64,000 nucleotides of DNA from Bemisia tabaci (Eukaryota; Arthropoda; Insecta; Hemiptera; Aleyrodidae). Position numbers and translations under genes: made by a program. This document shows, in pieces, positions 53,626-64,000 of this stretch (its first letter is position 1; each line of letters begins with the position of its first letter). Location of the stretch: assembly GCF_918797505.1 (NCBI RefSeq), contig NC_092797.1, positions 54,720,157 through 54,784,156 of the forward strand. Direction: 5' to 3'. Below the pieces are notes generated by a model that saw only the letters and a program-made list of their open reading frames with translations, had not been told where the DNA came from and ran no database searches.

Positions 53626-55749
53626 TTGTGGCCTCTGCATGCATAGGGATGTTATGCATGTCAGTAGTGGCATTACCTTATTTTGCGTGTTTTAACACTA
53701 TGGCCACTCCCCCTGCGAATGTTCTCTCTGAAAATATTCATTTCATCGTGTTTCATCTCATGATATCAAACGAATTGCCTATGAAAAAAATAATAACTTT
53801 GAACTAAATTGCTTAAGTTAATTTATCATATGCGCATGTCTCAAATGAACCACTTGCGTACTTTGATTTTAGGGGAAAAATATATTTCTTTACTGCGGGC
53901 ATTGTTGTATGGGCTAATTGAGAAGTAAATCAAAATCATTACAATGAAATAATTATGAAACTCTGCTGAAGCACCAAGCCTATATTTCGCCTTCATTTCA
54001 CGAGCTATGCAATATGCTGTTCTCTTGGTTGGATCGGATGTTTATGATGACTGGTGAAGTCCCGAACATTCCCGAATTATCAGCAGCCGCTGCCGAATTT
54101 GACCTCTGTTTTCCGAGTTTGTGATAATTTTAGGTCAGAAACCTACCTAATTCAACCCTTTTATCCAAGTAAGTCTCTTTCAGATCTACGCAGTGAGATA
54201 AATTGTATTTATTCTCCTCAATTTGGTTGCAAATTTACCGGTGAAAATCTCGATCTCGCTTAAATTTCCTGTTGTGAACTCTCCTGTCAAGGTTGGGTTT
54301 TTAGGTTAGACTCAAGTCTAAGAAAGTAATAATTTTGCTCTCTCATTCTTGTATCGCATGTATTTTAACCCGATTCAATTTTCTGGAGTGTCTTTAACAC
54401 TATCTCTCTATTTAACAATTGCCTGAAGCCAACCTGTTCTCAAGTTCCTGAAAGTTGTGATGCGCGATTTACATACCTCCATCTCTGTCATTTAAAGTTA
54501 AAGGTAGCTTACACCCCTAAGACAGCGCTTATTAAAAGTATGAGGATGAGAAATGCTGCACAGTGGAAGTTTATTCTCACAAATGGAGAATACACTGGAA
54601 AGTGACGTTATTTTATAAAATTAAGCTTTTGGTAATTGCAGTGAAACTCGTTTTGAGCACGGTCTGCTTATCATGAAAACTACAGCTCATTTTTTCCTTT
54701 ACATTCAAGTTTACAGTTTACATGTGCCTGATGCTGCTGTGTAATGTTTCAAATGTATTCGAAATTTTGTCAAAAGCACAAGCAAGTCCTAACAAGTTCC
54801 TTCATCTGTATTACTTTCCTAACTTGAACGTTCCAGTAAATGTTTTTCAATTGTGTGGGTTCTTTCTTTTACGATTCAATTGAACTAAAACTTAAGAATC
54901 TTTTGCCCAAAGATATTCCTAAGCTCTTGAACTCTGTACAAATTGAACCGCTTGAAATTTGCTGTGAAATCATTTATTTGAGAGAATCAGAAACCGGCCG
55001 AGCGCACGGTTTTCAATCTCTAGTTTGTCAGTGGGTAAGATTTTATCATCACATCAGTGCAAGAATTTCAATACATTTAGATTTTTCCCCCAATCTGTTA
55101 AGAGATTGAGGCTGAAACCTATTACACTCCGCCATCAGATCCCATTCATCTCTCATATTGGTCCTCAGTATGCATCATGTGACTCGAAACTTTCATCGGT
55201 CAAGTTTTGCAAGGGTAACGAACGTAAAGACTCAAGTCCTCAACAATTAATGTAAATTTTGTAGTTTCTTGATTCAAATGTGTCCATCTATTTAAAAACT
55301 CACCCTCTTACTAAAATTAAACATCATTAATTTTTTGCTCAGAACTTGTTTTTCAAACTGTCTATTATACTCACTCTCTCAGACAAGAAATTTCATTGAA
55401 AACTTGTAGAACTGGGGAAAGAAAAGATTTGGTCAATGTCACATCAAAAAATGGCATTGTTCAACAGAAATTGTATTTGCTAACCAATAGGCCCACAGAT
55501 GATTAATGCATACAAGTTGTTGTGACTTTTGTCCAATATTTTCTTTCTCCAGTCCTATCAGTCACATGAAATGATTCTGAACATGGTCAAGTAAATCATC
55601 CTTCCTCAATCTTGAGTACATCCTTTCAGGGACTGAAAGACTTAAAAGTTTTCAGTTTCTTTCCTTTTACCTAGCTCTGGTGACTTTAAGTTAAGGTGAA
55701 TTTTACTTTTTTGGTACAGTTAATTAATTTTTTTGCATCTTTTTTCAGA
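53626..55749 (+). other. Unique AT-rich DNA upstream of DAPIT, probable 5'UTR/promoter region
   Basis: No transposon families are recognised. Possible first-exon donors are CCAA|GTAAGTCTC near 54169 and GTGG|GTAAGATT near 55034. The acceptor for the coding exon ends at 55748. Confidence 0.35.
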
Positions 55750-55824
55750 ATGGCTCACGGTGAACCAGTGATCACAGGTTGGAGAAAGTACTACAACTCC
55801 GAAACACAGCTCGGGAGAGCATCG
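55750..55824 (+). CDS. ATP5MK: DAPIT coding exon 1
   Basis: The exon encodes the first 25 residues, including TGWRKYYNSET and GRAS. The reading frame stays open past the donor for many codons, so the exon end is set by alignment to the family and by the phase-0 acceptor of exon 2, not by a stop. Confidence 0.86.
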
Positions 55825-57513
55825 GTTGGTAACCCTTATATTTTATTCGGAACTAAATGTTTGAATCATTTGATGTTAAAACAAATTCATTCGGTCAAAC
55901 CAGAAATGTCCATAATTTGAGAATATTTAAGCACTCTGATCGAGCTTAGGACTTAGCTATGAATGGTTACGCTTTAACATCAGCTGACTCATACTATGAG
56001 TACTTAATTTTTGATATTCATCATTCAGTCTCATCATACCAGGGATGTGGATTTTTTTGGAAGAATTGATTTTCTCAAACAGTTCGATTTTGGTTAAAAT
56101 ATCAATTAAAACCGAATAGATTTAAATGAAAAAATTGATTAATCCCAAATATTGATTCGGAAAAAAATCAATTTTCCTACTTCTATCTGAGATGCCAAAT
56201 TCCATTTTACTGATAAGTGAGATTTCATTTTCCATGAAACAAAAAATTGATTCAATTTAATTGATTTTTTGGGTAGAAAAATCGATTTTTCGGTCAAATT
56301 GATTAAAATTCCGCATCCCCAGCGAGTACCGAAGCAGTAATGGATTTGAAAGAGTGTCTAAAAGTCTTCATAAATAAAATTTTATCAGATAAATTCAGAC
56401 ACAAGAGACCCTCCACTGGTATCTATGCAATGGTGGAAGCTTTCTTGGGACTTCACCATTCAACTGTTGACGTACTTACTAGGTGGATGGTAAAGAACAA
56501 GTTGAGAGTTTTCTTTTGCAGACAAACCGAAGTTTGGGAAACTTGTTTGGCTCATGACAACCAAAAGCTCATCATCCACCTAGTAGGTAAGATGACTGCT
56601 GCTCCCTTATAATTATCCATAAGGAAATGCTGAATCCCCAAAAGTAAAAGCTTCCACCTTTTGCCAAAAGGGCGGTAGGAGGTCTTTTGTCTATGGATAA
56701 AGCCCTGTCCCTAGTCAGATAAAACCCCATTGAATTTACCCTTTTTATCTGCCTGAGTTTGTAGCGATTACGTCATTAGTGCAAGCAGATTCCGCAGGGG
56801 TCCAACCTAGTTTTCAAAAAAAAAAAAAAAATTGTGTAGAAGGATTGATGAAGAAAAAGAAGAAACCATAACTATAATTCTATCACATCTTATCCTTTTT
56901 CCTGTGTAGAACAAAGTAACAAACCTTTCAAACCAAGTTGAGACATTAAACATAATTATTATTGGTCTCTAAAATTTTGAGAAAAGCTTAATGAAGTTTG
57001 AGTAATTTCTTCCAAAATTCAAACCTCTGTGCACTCCTTTCAGCATAAATCTTCAAGCTTGCTACAAGCTGGTTCTTTTGTCATTTAATAAGTATATCAC
57101 CACAAGAATAGGTTGTATTCTTGAGCAGCAGTGGATTAACTGCCAAAATCTTCAGTCCCGAAAGGCTACTCATGAGCTCTTGATTATGAACAATTCCTTT
57201 TGCCCGTTTATCAAGCATTGATTAGAGATTCTCACCTTTTCTTGGCCATCAAAAATAATCACTTTTCAAGATCATCGATCAAAAAAAAGTCAGTAAGTTT
57301 GTAGTTTTGCTCCAAGATCAGCAATGGAATTTTATTTACTGGCGTTTGCAGACACTCTGATTTGTTTCTAAAGTACATTTATGTACATGAATTGTTTGAG
57401 TTTTCTCTTTTCTGTTACAGGCTGCAAGAATCACCTATGGCGTTGCTGCTCTTGTTTTTGTCTACTATAAGTTCATAAAGCCCAAGCCAGCAGCACCAGC
57501 TGAAAAGAAATGA
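55750..57513 (+). CDS. ATP5MK: DAPIT / ATP synthase membrane subunit k, two coding exons, 55 residues
   Basis: Coding exons are 55750-55824 and 57421-57513. The product is a tiny subunit of mitochondrial F1Fo ATP synthase, placed in the inner membrane and linked to dimer stability. The protein begins MAHGEPVITGWRKYYNSETQ; the family has a TG..KY(F/Y)NS.T..GR core. Exon 2 encodes ARITYGVAALVFVYYKF, a single membrane helix, then a short Lys/Pro/Ala tail. Length fits the family (58 in human). The phase-0 junction needs the donor TCG|GTTGGT, which is weak, but it gives the same spacing between GR and TYG as in other animals; the stronger GTAACC three bases on breaks the frame. Acceptors are good on both exons (TTTTTTCAG before the ATG, CTGTTACAG). 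A noncoding first exon is expected upstream but not fixed; CAGTG|GGTAAG near 55034 is one option. Confidence 0.9.
56039..56324. repeat. MITE-like repeat in the DAPIT intron
   Basis: CAGGGATGTGGATTTTTTTG and ATTAAAATTCCGCATCCCC are diverged inverted ends. The interior is rich in ATTGATT and AATCAAT words. Confidence 0.45.
56325..57420 (+). other. DAPIT intron, remaining part
   Basis: A 90-codon frame (56340-56612) is unrecognised. CTAGGTGGATG at 56480 and CATCCACCTAG at 56574 form a stem with a loop of about 85 nt. The rest is plain AT-rich sequence leading to the acceptor. Confidence 0.4.
57421..57513 (+). CDS. ATP5MK: DAPIT coding exon 2
   Basis: The exon encodes residues 26-55: the transmembrane helix and a PKPAAPAEKK tail, ending at TGA. 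It follows a polypyrimidine tract and CTGTTACAG. Candidate polyadenylation signals ATTAAA lie at 57835 and 57843, about 320 bp downstream. Confidence 0.9.
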   Translation, partial: AARITYGVAALVFVYYKFIKPKPAAPAEKK

Positions 57514-57860
57514 GCCCCCTTCCTCAATATGTCTTAGGTAGTGTAAGTTAAGGTCTCTCAGAATGTTCATCGTTCGTTTCCTAATGGTTTTCAATCATTT
57601 TGCATTTTAAATCCAGCTGTCAAACTTCAGATGAACGCGAAGGTAACGGAAAGAGTGGAAACCGTTCCTAGTAAATTGTAAAAATTAATTTGTAAGGTAA
57701 AGCAGGAACTTGAGAGTCTCAAAACCCAGAAGATAAAAAATTCCAACTGTTAAATCTTATTTTGTATAGGTCTTCTTTTCTCTCTTTATGTTGGGTATCT
57801 CAGCATTGAAAGTTATGATTTTTTTTGTTGAAAAATTAAAAGATTAAAAATCCACACACT
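57514..57860 (+). terminator. DAPIT 3'UTR with ATTAAA polyadenylation signals
   Basis: After the TGA there is unique AT-rich sequence without transposon similarity. Two ATTAAA hexamers at 57835-57840 and 57843-57848 follow a T-rich run and are the first usable poly(A) signals. Confidence 0.5.
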
Positions 57861-59160
57861 GTTCCATTCCGTTTGTTGTCATTCGCTATCCTCTTAGTCT
57901 TCACCTTTCCCTCTCTACATAAATGAACTGAATTCTGAGGGCAAAAGTCAAGACTCATCTTTCTGTCAAGGGTTCAAAAAGTCTCAAAATGCAGACAGTT
58001 GACTGCGATTCAGTGTTTTTGCCCCACGGATATTACTTATTCAAATTTTGGCAAAATGCCTGATATCAAGGCAACATGTGTCAGTTGCCCCTCCTCTTTG
58101 ATGCGTTGAGCAGGGAAAAATAATTATTTTTCTTTGAAAATTGCCTCACAACCAAAGATATGTCTGACATTTGCTAAAATCGTTAAACCACAGAATCAGG
58201 AAGTTTTTGGACCCTTGCTTTACAATATTGTGTGCCACGTTTCTGACCCTTCTGACATAATGATCACGGAAGTTCCAAAAATTTTCACTTTTAAATTACA
58301 TAATTGACTGTAGTGTCCAGTTCTCCAAAAAAAAAAAAAAAAACCTGCAATTTAGTGTTTTTTTCGAACTTGAAAGGTGGGTGGAGATTCTAGCTCAAAA
58401 ACTGTGTCCTTGATAAGACAGCCACCAAAGTTTTGGCTCTGTGTACTTTGATGTAAATTGTAAGCATATCAAAGTCATTAAAAATTAAGAACTGTGCTTG
58501 TAATGATGTTGAGGTTTTCATGTATAGACTTTGCTAATTTCATGTCTTAGGAAAAAGAAAACCATGAAAACTAGGAGAGGGTCTTCCTGCATTGAAGAAG
58601 CCCATTTAATACTTTTTATCTGAGCCTGTTTCAAACGCCTTTGTCGCTGTATGCACCGCATAGCGAATTCCCTATTCTGTGCCAACAGCAAAAAATGCAA
58701 AGTCATCTGAAATGGGCTCTAGTTTACCTGTTTTAAATTATTTTTAAAGAAAAAACCTTACCTCAAATTTTAAGATCTTATTACATTACGGATGACTATT
58801 GATAGAAAGAAAAGATCATCTGTCTCTCATTTATGAATAGAAAGGGACAGGGGAAATGAGATTAAAAATTTAAAATTTATGATTCTTGAGAAGCAAAGAA
58901 ACGTCTTTTTAACCTTTCCTTTTTATTTATTTTATCAATTCAAGATTCTTTCATTATTAAGAAGGCGAAATTCAAAGTTGAATAGAAACCAGGTGACTAT
59001 CCATGTCCAATTGTGATTGGCTTTGGCATTTTAACATTCTAATGTTCCCATTTTATAAGTTAAAAATTAAACTAACTTGATTACCATAGGTAAGAAATTA
59101 CTAAAGCCCATCTCCTATCAACTCCAGATGGCAACCGTTGTTTAAGATCTTCAAATTCCA
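57861..59160. other. No gene recognised
   Basis: 1.3 kb of AT-rich unique-looking DNA between the DAPIT 3'UTR and a tRNA-like repeat. Confidence 0.4.
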
Positions 59161-59240
59161 GTCACCTAGCCAGGATTCCAACCTGGGACCTGCTGATTAT
59201 AGAGCCAGCATTACAACCACTATGCATACCAAATAAGGCC
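59161..59240 (-). ncRNA. tRNA-like sequence (probable SINE or tRNA relic)
   Basis: On the minus strand TATGCATAGTGGTTGTAATG resembles an A box region. GCTGG...TCAGC can form an anticodon stem. CAGGTTGGAATCCTG resembles a T arm and B box (consensus GGTTCGAATCC). The acceptor stem is not intact. Confidence 0.45.
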
Positions 59241-59980
59241 AACATTAATTGACAAACTATTTTGTCCTGACAATCTGCAGATTAAAACTCAGTCAAAAGT
59301 TCGTTGAGTTTACTAGGTGCAGAAAATAATCAAAGATTTTAACATCGACAAAACAATGCATATAGCAACCCTACAATAGCTACAGCTGTGGAAGAAAACT
59401 TGTAAAAAACTCTTGAAAATCAAGTGAACAACTCTTAAAAAAACTGTTAAATATTTGTATCAGGAAACCCGCCTTGGCTATTTTTTAAGTAAAATTTACA
59501 AGCGGTCAAATTTAAGTAAAAAGTGTTTAAAAAAACTCTTAAAATATCAACTGTAGTTTTTCAACACTAAAAATGTCGGAAAGAAATGTTAAAAAACTGT
59601 TATTATATTCTAAGAGTTTTTTAACACTTTTTTCCCTAGATTTTACCTAAATCTTACTTACTTCTCGTAAATTTTACTCAAAAAAAAATAGTTTAAAAAA
59701 GGGTCTCCTAATACGAAACATTTTAAGAGTTTTTGAAAATGTTTAAAAGATCACTGTCACTAGGGAATGAAATAAATTGGAAAAAAATGCATGTACAGAG
59801 GAGGATACCAAAGGCTAAAGCTTTTGTTGCGTGATTTTACCTTGCTGTGAGTCACTTGGAGAAATGCATGCATCTTGAAATGGAAATGCCGCGGCTTAAC
59901 TGCGCTCTGAGAGCTGGCCTGTGCGATTAGAATACTGGCGTGGCTGCTCATTCCATAAAATACGCTTGTGCTTGCCGTCC
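59241..59980. other. AT-rich DNA with loose inverted repeats, no gene
   Basis: AAAAACTCTTGAAAAT at about 59410 and TTTTAAGAGTTTTTGAAAAT at about 59720 hint at a decayed fold-back of about 350 bp. Confidence 0.4.
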
Positions 59981-60241
59981 ATGCTACCGTGCTCAGTAAG
60001 AACTAAGAACACCGCATGAGGCATCAGGCGTCGCCAAATTTCCCTAGCTAATCACAAATTTTCTGGAATATTTCTCTTCCGATTTTTCACAGGACATTGT
60101 TCACAATCTTATCTGAAAATTCTCGAAATTTTAAGGGAAAATTTGCATAATTTTCTTCATAAGTAAGTATTTTCAAAGAAGAAAGGTGGTAACATTCGAA
60201 CGCTTGTACCCCTACCTACGACGTTTTTACGTAGCACGTAA
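59981..60241. repeat. Family B MITE, diverged
   Basis: CTACCGTGCTCAGTAAGAAC and GACGTTTTTACGTAGCACG are the ends; AGGCGTCGCCAAATTTCC is in the left arm. Confidence 0.6.
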
Positions 60242-61199
60242 TTGAATAAATTTTTTTTGCATTCAACTTTCCATCCAGCTTTTTGTTCAATTATGTCGGA
60301 TGTTAAGTTTGATTGAGTGTATATTGGCCTTCAAGAAGCAAATATATTGTGAAAATTCGTTCTTGACAGAATATTCTGCAAAATAAAAAGCCCGACACCT
60401 CTCCTCCCCCGTCCGTCTGCCGGAAATGGATCACAACTTCCGCTCCCCTCCCCCCCCCTCGCCTTTTTGCAGGGACCCTCGAACACAAAATTGCACTTTC
60501 TCAAGTCAAAAAAGTAAACAAGAGTCCTGTTCCGTTATCTTACCCCGGATAGTCCAATTTTTACTGCAAAGCTATCTAGGTTCCTGATTACAAGTATAAA
60601 GTCTAATACAGTTCATATTTTGAAGTCACTATGACGACTTTAAATCTAGAATATCAAAAGGTCAGCATTAATTACTTGGTGTACTTAGTCTTTCGGCGAC
60701 TGGTTAACCTGTGCTTCATGGTAACTAACCTCTAAACTTGCAAAAGTTTTGCAATTTTAATGTTTATTGTTTGTTTGTGTTTTAGTTTCCTAGCGAAATC
60801 GGTCACCCAGTTGATTCAAATTGTTAAATGCATCAGGAAACAAAGCTAAATTTTGTATTCTCATCGTGTTTTCTTATGCCGTGAAACTACCTAACTTTGG
60901 AACAGTTCAGTTCATACTTAAATCCAACCCTCAGGAATTGTGTTTGCGATTACTTCCTGCCAATTTTGTTGGTGTGTTTTTTCAATCATCCTCTAGGTTG
61001 ATAATGTCTCCGTGGCCTCTAAGTGTCAATTAAGGTTGTATGATGAAGTCTCATGTCATTCTTTTGCTAAAAGTCCTCGAATGGGAAACCGATGAACCTG
61101 ATTCCTCAAGGCAGCTTCAGCTCCATCAATAGCTGTCTCCGCTCAAGATTGAGACGGCCCTCTTATCTTTGGTATCTCTAGTCACTATGTATTAAGAAA
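60242..61199 (+). other. Region upstream of the DOCK-like gene, 5'UTR/promoter
   Basis: It contains a C-rich patch at about 60400-60475 and otherwise AT-rich DNA. A pyrimidine-containing acceptor ends at about 61180, and a three-codon upstream frame (ATG at 61187) precedes the start. No clear TATA box. Confidence 0.35.
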
Positions 61200-64000
61200 A
61201 TGCAAAGAGCGTTTGCCCAGAAACTGTCCAATCAGCATGCTGCTGATGTTCGGAAAGAAATCATCTCGACAAGTCGAGAACCTTTCCGAGGTAGTTTCAA
61301 TCCTTACGACATTGTTGACCCTCTTGATTTTGAGGAATTCATCACTCAGCACCAGTCTATAGTTGAGAAAGATCTCCTCAGACCTTTGCTAGAATTTCCA
61401 TCGCATGATGTTGAATTGTGCATCGTACCCAGGAAAATCAGGACCCAGGAGCCCCAAGTTCCGAAAGAACCCTTTTCAGAGCTTCCTGTCCGTGTGAAAG
61501 ATTGTCTAAAATGCTACACCAAAGATTGGGTGGTTGTCTACCACCCATTTCGGCAAAACCCAAGTCTTCTAGTCCTTCAGACAAGAGAATCTATTCTGCA
61601 AAATCTTCCTTTACAAGAGTTTGAAGTTGATCTGGATAGTGGCTCCAGCAATGGCTCTATCTGTGGTGAAGAGAAAGAAGCCAGTCCCAAAACACGCCGT
61701 TCTTCACCCAGCACTGTTTGCAATACTCCACGTGGGAGCTGGGCTAGTTTTGATCTCCTGAACTCGGTAAGTGATCCCTTAATTCCAGTTCTTCTTCAAA
61801 GAGTACCAGCCGATTCAATCGATCAAATCAACCAATTGAAAAGGTCTGAAGGAAGACAAAACACCTTGTTCTTGTTGTATCCAACTCAAGATATTGAAGA
61901 CCACGTGGAACGACGAATCACTCCTGACCTAACGGTTGAACAATTTGGACACCGAATCCTAGTTAAGTGTTTGCAACTTAAATTAGAGTTGGAAGTTGAA
62001 CCTATTTTTGCTTCATTAGCACTTTATGATGCCAAAGAAAAGAAAAAAGCATCTGAAAATTTTTATTTTGACTTAAACCCTGAGTCTGTCAACCAGATGC
62101 TGACATCTCATGTTCCATTCAAAGATCAGAGCACTCTCAGCCGATCCTGCATTTTCAATATCTCTCACAACCCTACAGATCTATTTTTAGTCATCAAGTT
62201 AGAAAAAGTCCTGCAAGGTGATATAAAAGAGTGTGCTGAACCGTATATCAAAGATGAGAAATTGAACCTAGACAAAGTTAAACAGAATGCTGTGGCCTCA
62301 TGTGAACGCCTGGGCAAGTATAGAATGCCGTTTGCATGGACAGCAGTTTATTTTATGAATGTAATTAATGGTGTAAATAATGGAGAGCATGAAAGTTTGA
62401 GCAGCAGAGATAGTGTTAGCTCATCATCTAGTCTGGAGAGGAAATTGAGTGGTAGTGGTTTTGATCAGCTTCGTAAACGCGCAACTGAAGTTGGAAATTC
62501 TCTTTCTAGGCGCGGATCACTTGAGAGGAGGAATAGCAACTCCTTAAAGAGATTAAGTTGGTCCTCTGACCAATTAGATACAAATCTTGAAAGTTTTCGA
62601 CCTGTTACTATCACTGTTTCCAGTTTTTTCAAACAGGAGAGCGATAAATTGCGTGATGAAGACTTGTACAAGTTTTTGCAAGAATTGAAACGGCCAGCCT
62701 CTGTCTTAAAAAAATTGAAGTGTATTCCAGGCTCATTAAAACTGGATATATCTCCGTGTCCGGAGGAAATGAAAAATAGTTTAACTCCTGAGCTTTGTCC
62801 GCTGGGTGGATTTATTGAGGAAAAATCTCGGCCTACAAAGGAAATATTAGAATTTCCGATCAAAGAAATGTATACTCCGCATTACCAGTACCGTGATCTA
62901 CTGTTTGTTTATCCAAAAGAACTGAACTTTTCAGGTCGTACCGGATCAGCTCGAAATATCGCGGTGAAGATCCAGTTGATGTGTGGTGAAGAAGAACATC
63001 AGGCGCTGCCTGTCATTTTTGGTAAATCATCTTGTCCTGAATTCATGGCTGAAACTTACACCATTGTCAACTATCACAACAAAACTCCTTTCTTCTATGA
63101 TGAAATAAAGATAGCTCTCCCTGCAAACCTGAATGATCAACATCATCTGCTATTCACTTTCTACCACATCAGTTGCCAACGCAAAGCAGAGCAGACTGCT
63201 GTGGAAGTTCCAGTCGGTTACTCCTGGTTGCCCTTGATCAAAGACGACTCGCTGCAGACAGGTGAGTACTGCCTTCCTGTTACCATGGAACACCCGCCAC
63301 TAAACTATTCCTACATCACCCCAGACGTCCACCTGCCGGGTATTAAATGGGTTGACCACCATAAAAATTTATTCAGTGTCATTGTTGACTGTGTTTCATC
63401 GGTACACTCTCAAGACAAATACATTGAACAGTTCATTAATCTCTGCGCTTGTATCGAAAATGGACAGTTACCTTCTCGAGTGACCGAATCAACGTGCGAA
63501 TCTGAGCTAATTCGAAAAATTTTGAACTTAAATCATGCTCAATTGGAGCCATTGGTGAAATTTTTACCTGTCATTCTTGATAAGCTTCTTCTATTTTTTT
63601 TGCAGCCTCCGTGTTATAAAAACACTGTGTTCAATGTTAGCTCAACAATTTTCGAAGCGCTTGGCTTAATTGTAAAAAATATTAAGACTCTAACAGAAAT
63701 CGATCAAGACTTGCCTGGAAGGCACAGCTTACTAACATCTTACGTAGCATATCAGTGCACTATTCCCCATCCTCCTGCAGATTTGTTCTACGTTGATAGG
63801 ATTATGCCAGTTAATAGTCCAGACTGCACCCCCACCCAAGAAGATGATACTGAGGTTACATCTTTCATGAAACTTAACGAAAATCCTCCTGTATGGAAGC
63901 CAGGAGCTCATCTGGCAAGACCAACTAAGTACAAGTTATTACACGAGGAGCTGCTTGTTCAATGGATGTCTGCTCGAAGCTCACCAAGAGATCATAGCAT
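61200..64000 (+). CDS. Zir: DOCK-C family guanine nucleotide exchange factor (DOCK7/Zir-like), 5' part, open at window end
   Basis: The frame is open for 933 codons and runs off the window. The family activates Rac/Cdc42-type GTPases in the cytoplasm. The N-terminus MQRAFAQKLSNQHAADVRKE matches the ERRAFAQK start of DOCK6/7/8 proteins. Then come the DOCK-C N-terminal domain (about 40-130), a Ser-rich linker, and PIFASLALYDAKEKKK.SENFYFDL (about 273-296). A second Ser-rich stretch follows (about 398-460) with RRGSLERRNSNSLKRLSW. The DHR-1/C2 domain starts at about 571 (VYPKELNFSGRTGSARNI, GKSSCPEF, HHLLFTFYHISC) and runs to VDHHKNLFSVIV (about 730). HEELLVQW near the end is also conserved. The DHR-2 catalytic domain would lie beyond the window. 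An in-frame stop at 61179 and a plausible 5'UTR acceptor (CTCTAG at about 61180) support this start. No intron interrupts 2.8 kb. Confidence 0.93.
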   Translation, partial: MQRAFAQKLSNQHAADVRKEIISTSREPFRGSFNPYDIVDPLDFEEFITQHQSIVEKDLLRPLLEFPSHDVELCIVPRKIRTQEPQVPKEPFSELPVRVKDCLKCYTKDWVVVYHPFRQNPSLLVLQTRESILQNLPLQEFEVDLDSGSSNGSICGEEKEASPKTRRSSPSTVCNTPRGSWASFDLLNSVSDPLIPVLLQRVPADSIDQINQLKRSEGRQNTLFLLYPTQDIEDHVERRITPDLTVEQFGHRILVKCLQLKLELEVEPIFASLALYDAKEKKKASENFYFDLNPESVNQMLTSHVPFKDQSTLSRSCIFNISHNPTDLFLVIKLEKVLQGDIKECAEPYIKDEKLNLDKVKQNAVASCERLGKYRMPFAWTAVYFMNVINGVNNGEHESLSSRDSVSSSSSLERKLSGSGFDQLRKRATEVGNSLSRRGSLERRNSNSLKRLSWSSDQLDTNLESFRPVTITVSSFFKQESDKLRDEDLYKFLQELKRPASVLKKLKCIPGSLKLDISPCPEEMKNSLTPELCPLGGFIEEKSRPTKEILEFPIKEMYTPHYQYRDLLFVYPKELNFSGRTGSARNIAVKIQLMCGEEEHQALPVIFGKSSCPEFMAETYTIVNYHNKTPFFYDEIKIALPANLNDQHHLLFTFYHISCQRKAEQTAVEVPVGYSWLPLIKDDSLQTGEYCLPVTMEHPPLNYSYITPDVHLPGIKWVDHHKNLFSVIVDCVSSVHSQDKYIEQFINLCACIENGQLPSRVTESTCESELIRKILNLNHAQLEPLVKFLPVILDKLLLFFLQPPCYKNTVFNVSSTIFEALGLIVKNIKTLTEIDQDLPGRHSLLTSYVAYQCTIPHPPADLFYVDRIMPVNSPDCTPTQEDDTEVTSFMKLNENPPVWKPGAHLARPTKYKLLHEELLVQWMSARSSPRDHS

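Noticed and set aside
61418..61624. 68-codon frame starting MHRTQENQD
   Set aside because: Alternative frame within the DOCK coding sequence.
61769..61774. GTAAGT inside the DOCK-like frame as an intron donor
   Set aside because: The frame and family similarity continue without a break beyond it.

Overview
This is nuclear DNA of an animal, most likely an insect. It has three spliced or intron-bearing protein genes, long AT-rich introns and intergenic DNA, and dozens of short inverted-repeat transposons. The insect assignment rests on the chitin-related GH20 hexosaminidase and a DOCK-C (Zir-type) gene. The two commonest repeat families here resemble sequence I associate with whitefly (Bemisia) loci, but that is recall and cannot be checked from the window.

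Layout. 1-10.5 kb is repeat-rich intergenic DNA with one weak coding-exon candidate at 3.29 kb. From 30.03 kb down to 10.61 kb, on the minus strand, lies a complete seven-coding-exon beta-N-acetylhexosaminidase gene. Its splice phases all agree and give 598 residues with a signal peptide and an intact catalytic Asp-Glu pair. Its 10.9-kb fourth intron holds a textbook TATA/Inr core promoter on the opposite strand (16.5 kb), a run of short exon-like segments and a plausible 61-residue spliced frame ending at 22.56 kb. This is the best candidate for something undescribed. The same intron carries a 1.19-kb fold-back element, a hairpin dense in TCGATCGA and a very GC-rich hairpin flanked by poly-T and poly-A.

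30-55 kb is mostly transposons: hAT-like MITEs with 8-bp target duplications, a pair of MULE-like MITEs with about 10-bp duplications (one at 11.1 kb, one at 46.7 kb), three copies of an element carrying a 78-bp palindrome, and several nested insertions. A CpG-rich stretch at 46.3-46.7 kb precedes a duplicated splice-donor motif (47.09 and 48.30 kb) that could mark alternative first exons of a plus-strand transcript. At 55.75-57.51 kb, plus strand, is a two-exon gene for the 55-residue DAPIT/ATP synthase membrane subunit k. From 61.20 kb to the window end is the 5' part of a DOCK7/Zir-like Rho-family exchange factor gene, 933 codons with no intron.

The three genes do not form a pathway. They are a secreted or lysosomal glycosidase, a mitochondrial ATP-synthase subunit and a cytoplasmic GTPase activator, set in repeat-dense DNA. 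Repeat families are lettered A to U below for cross-reference; the letters are mine.
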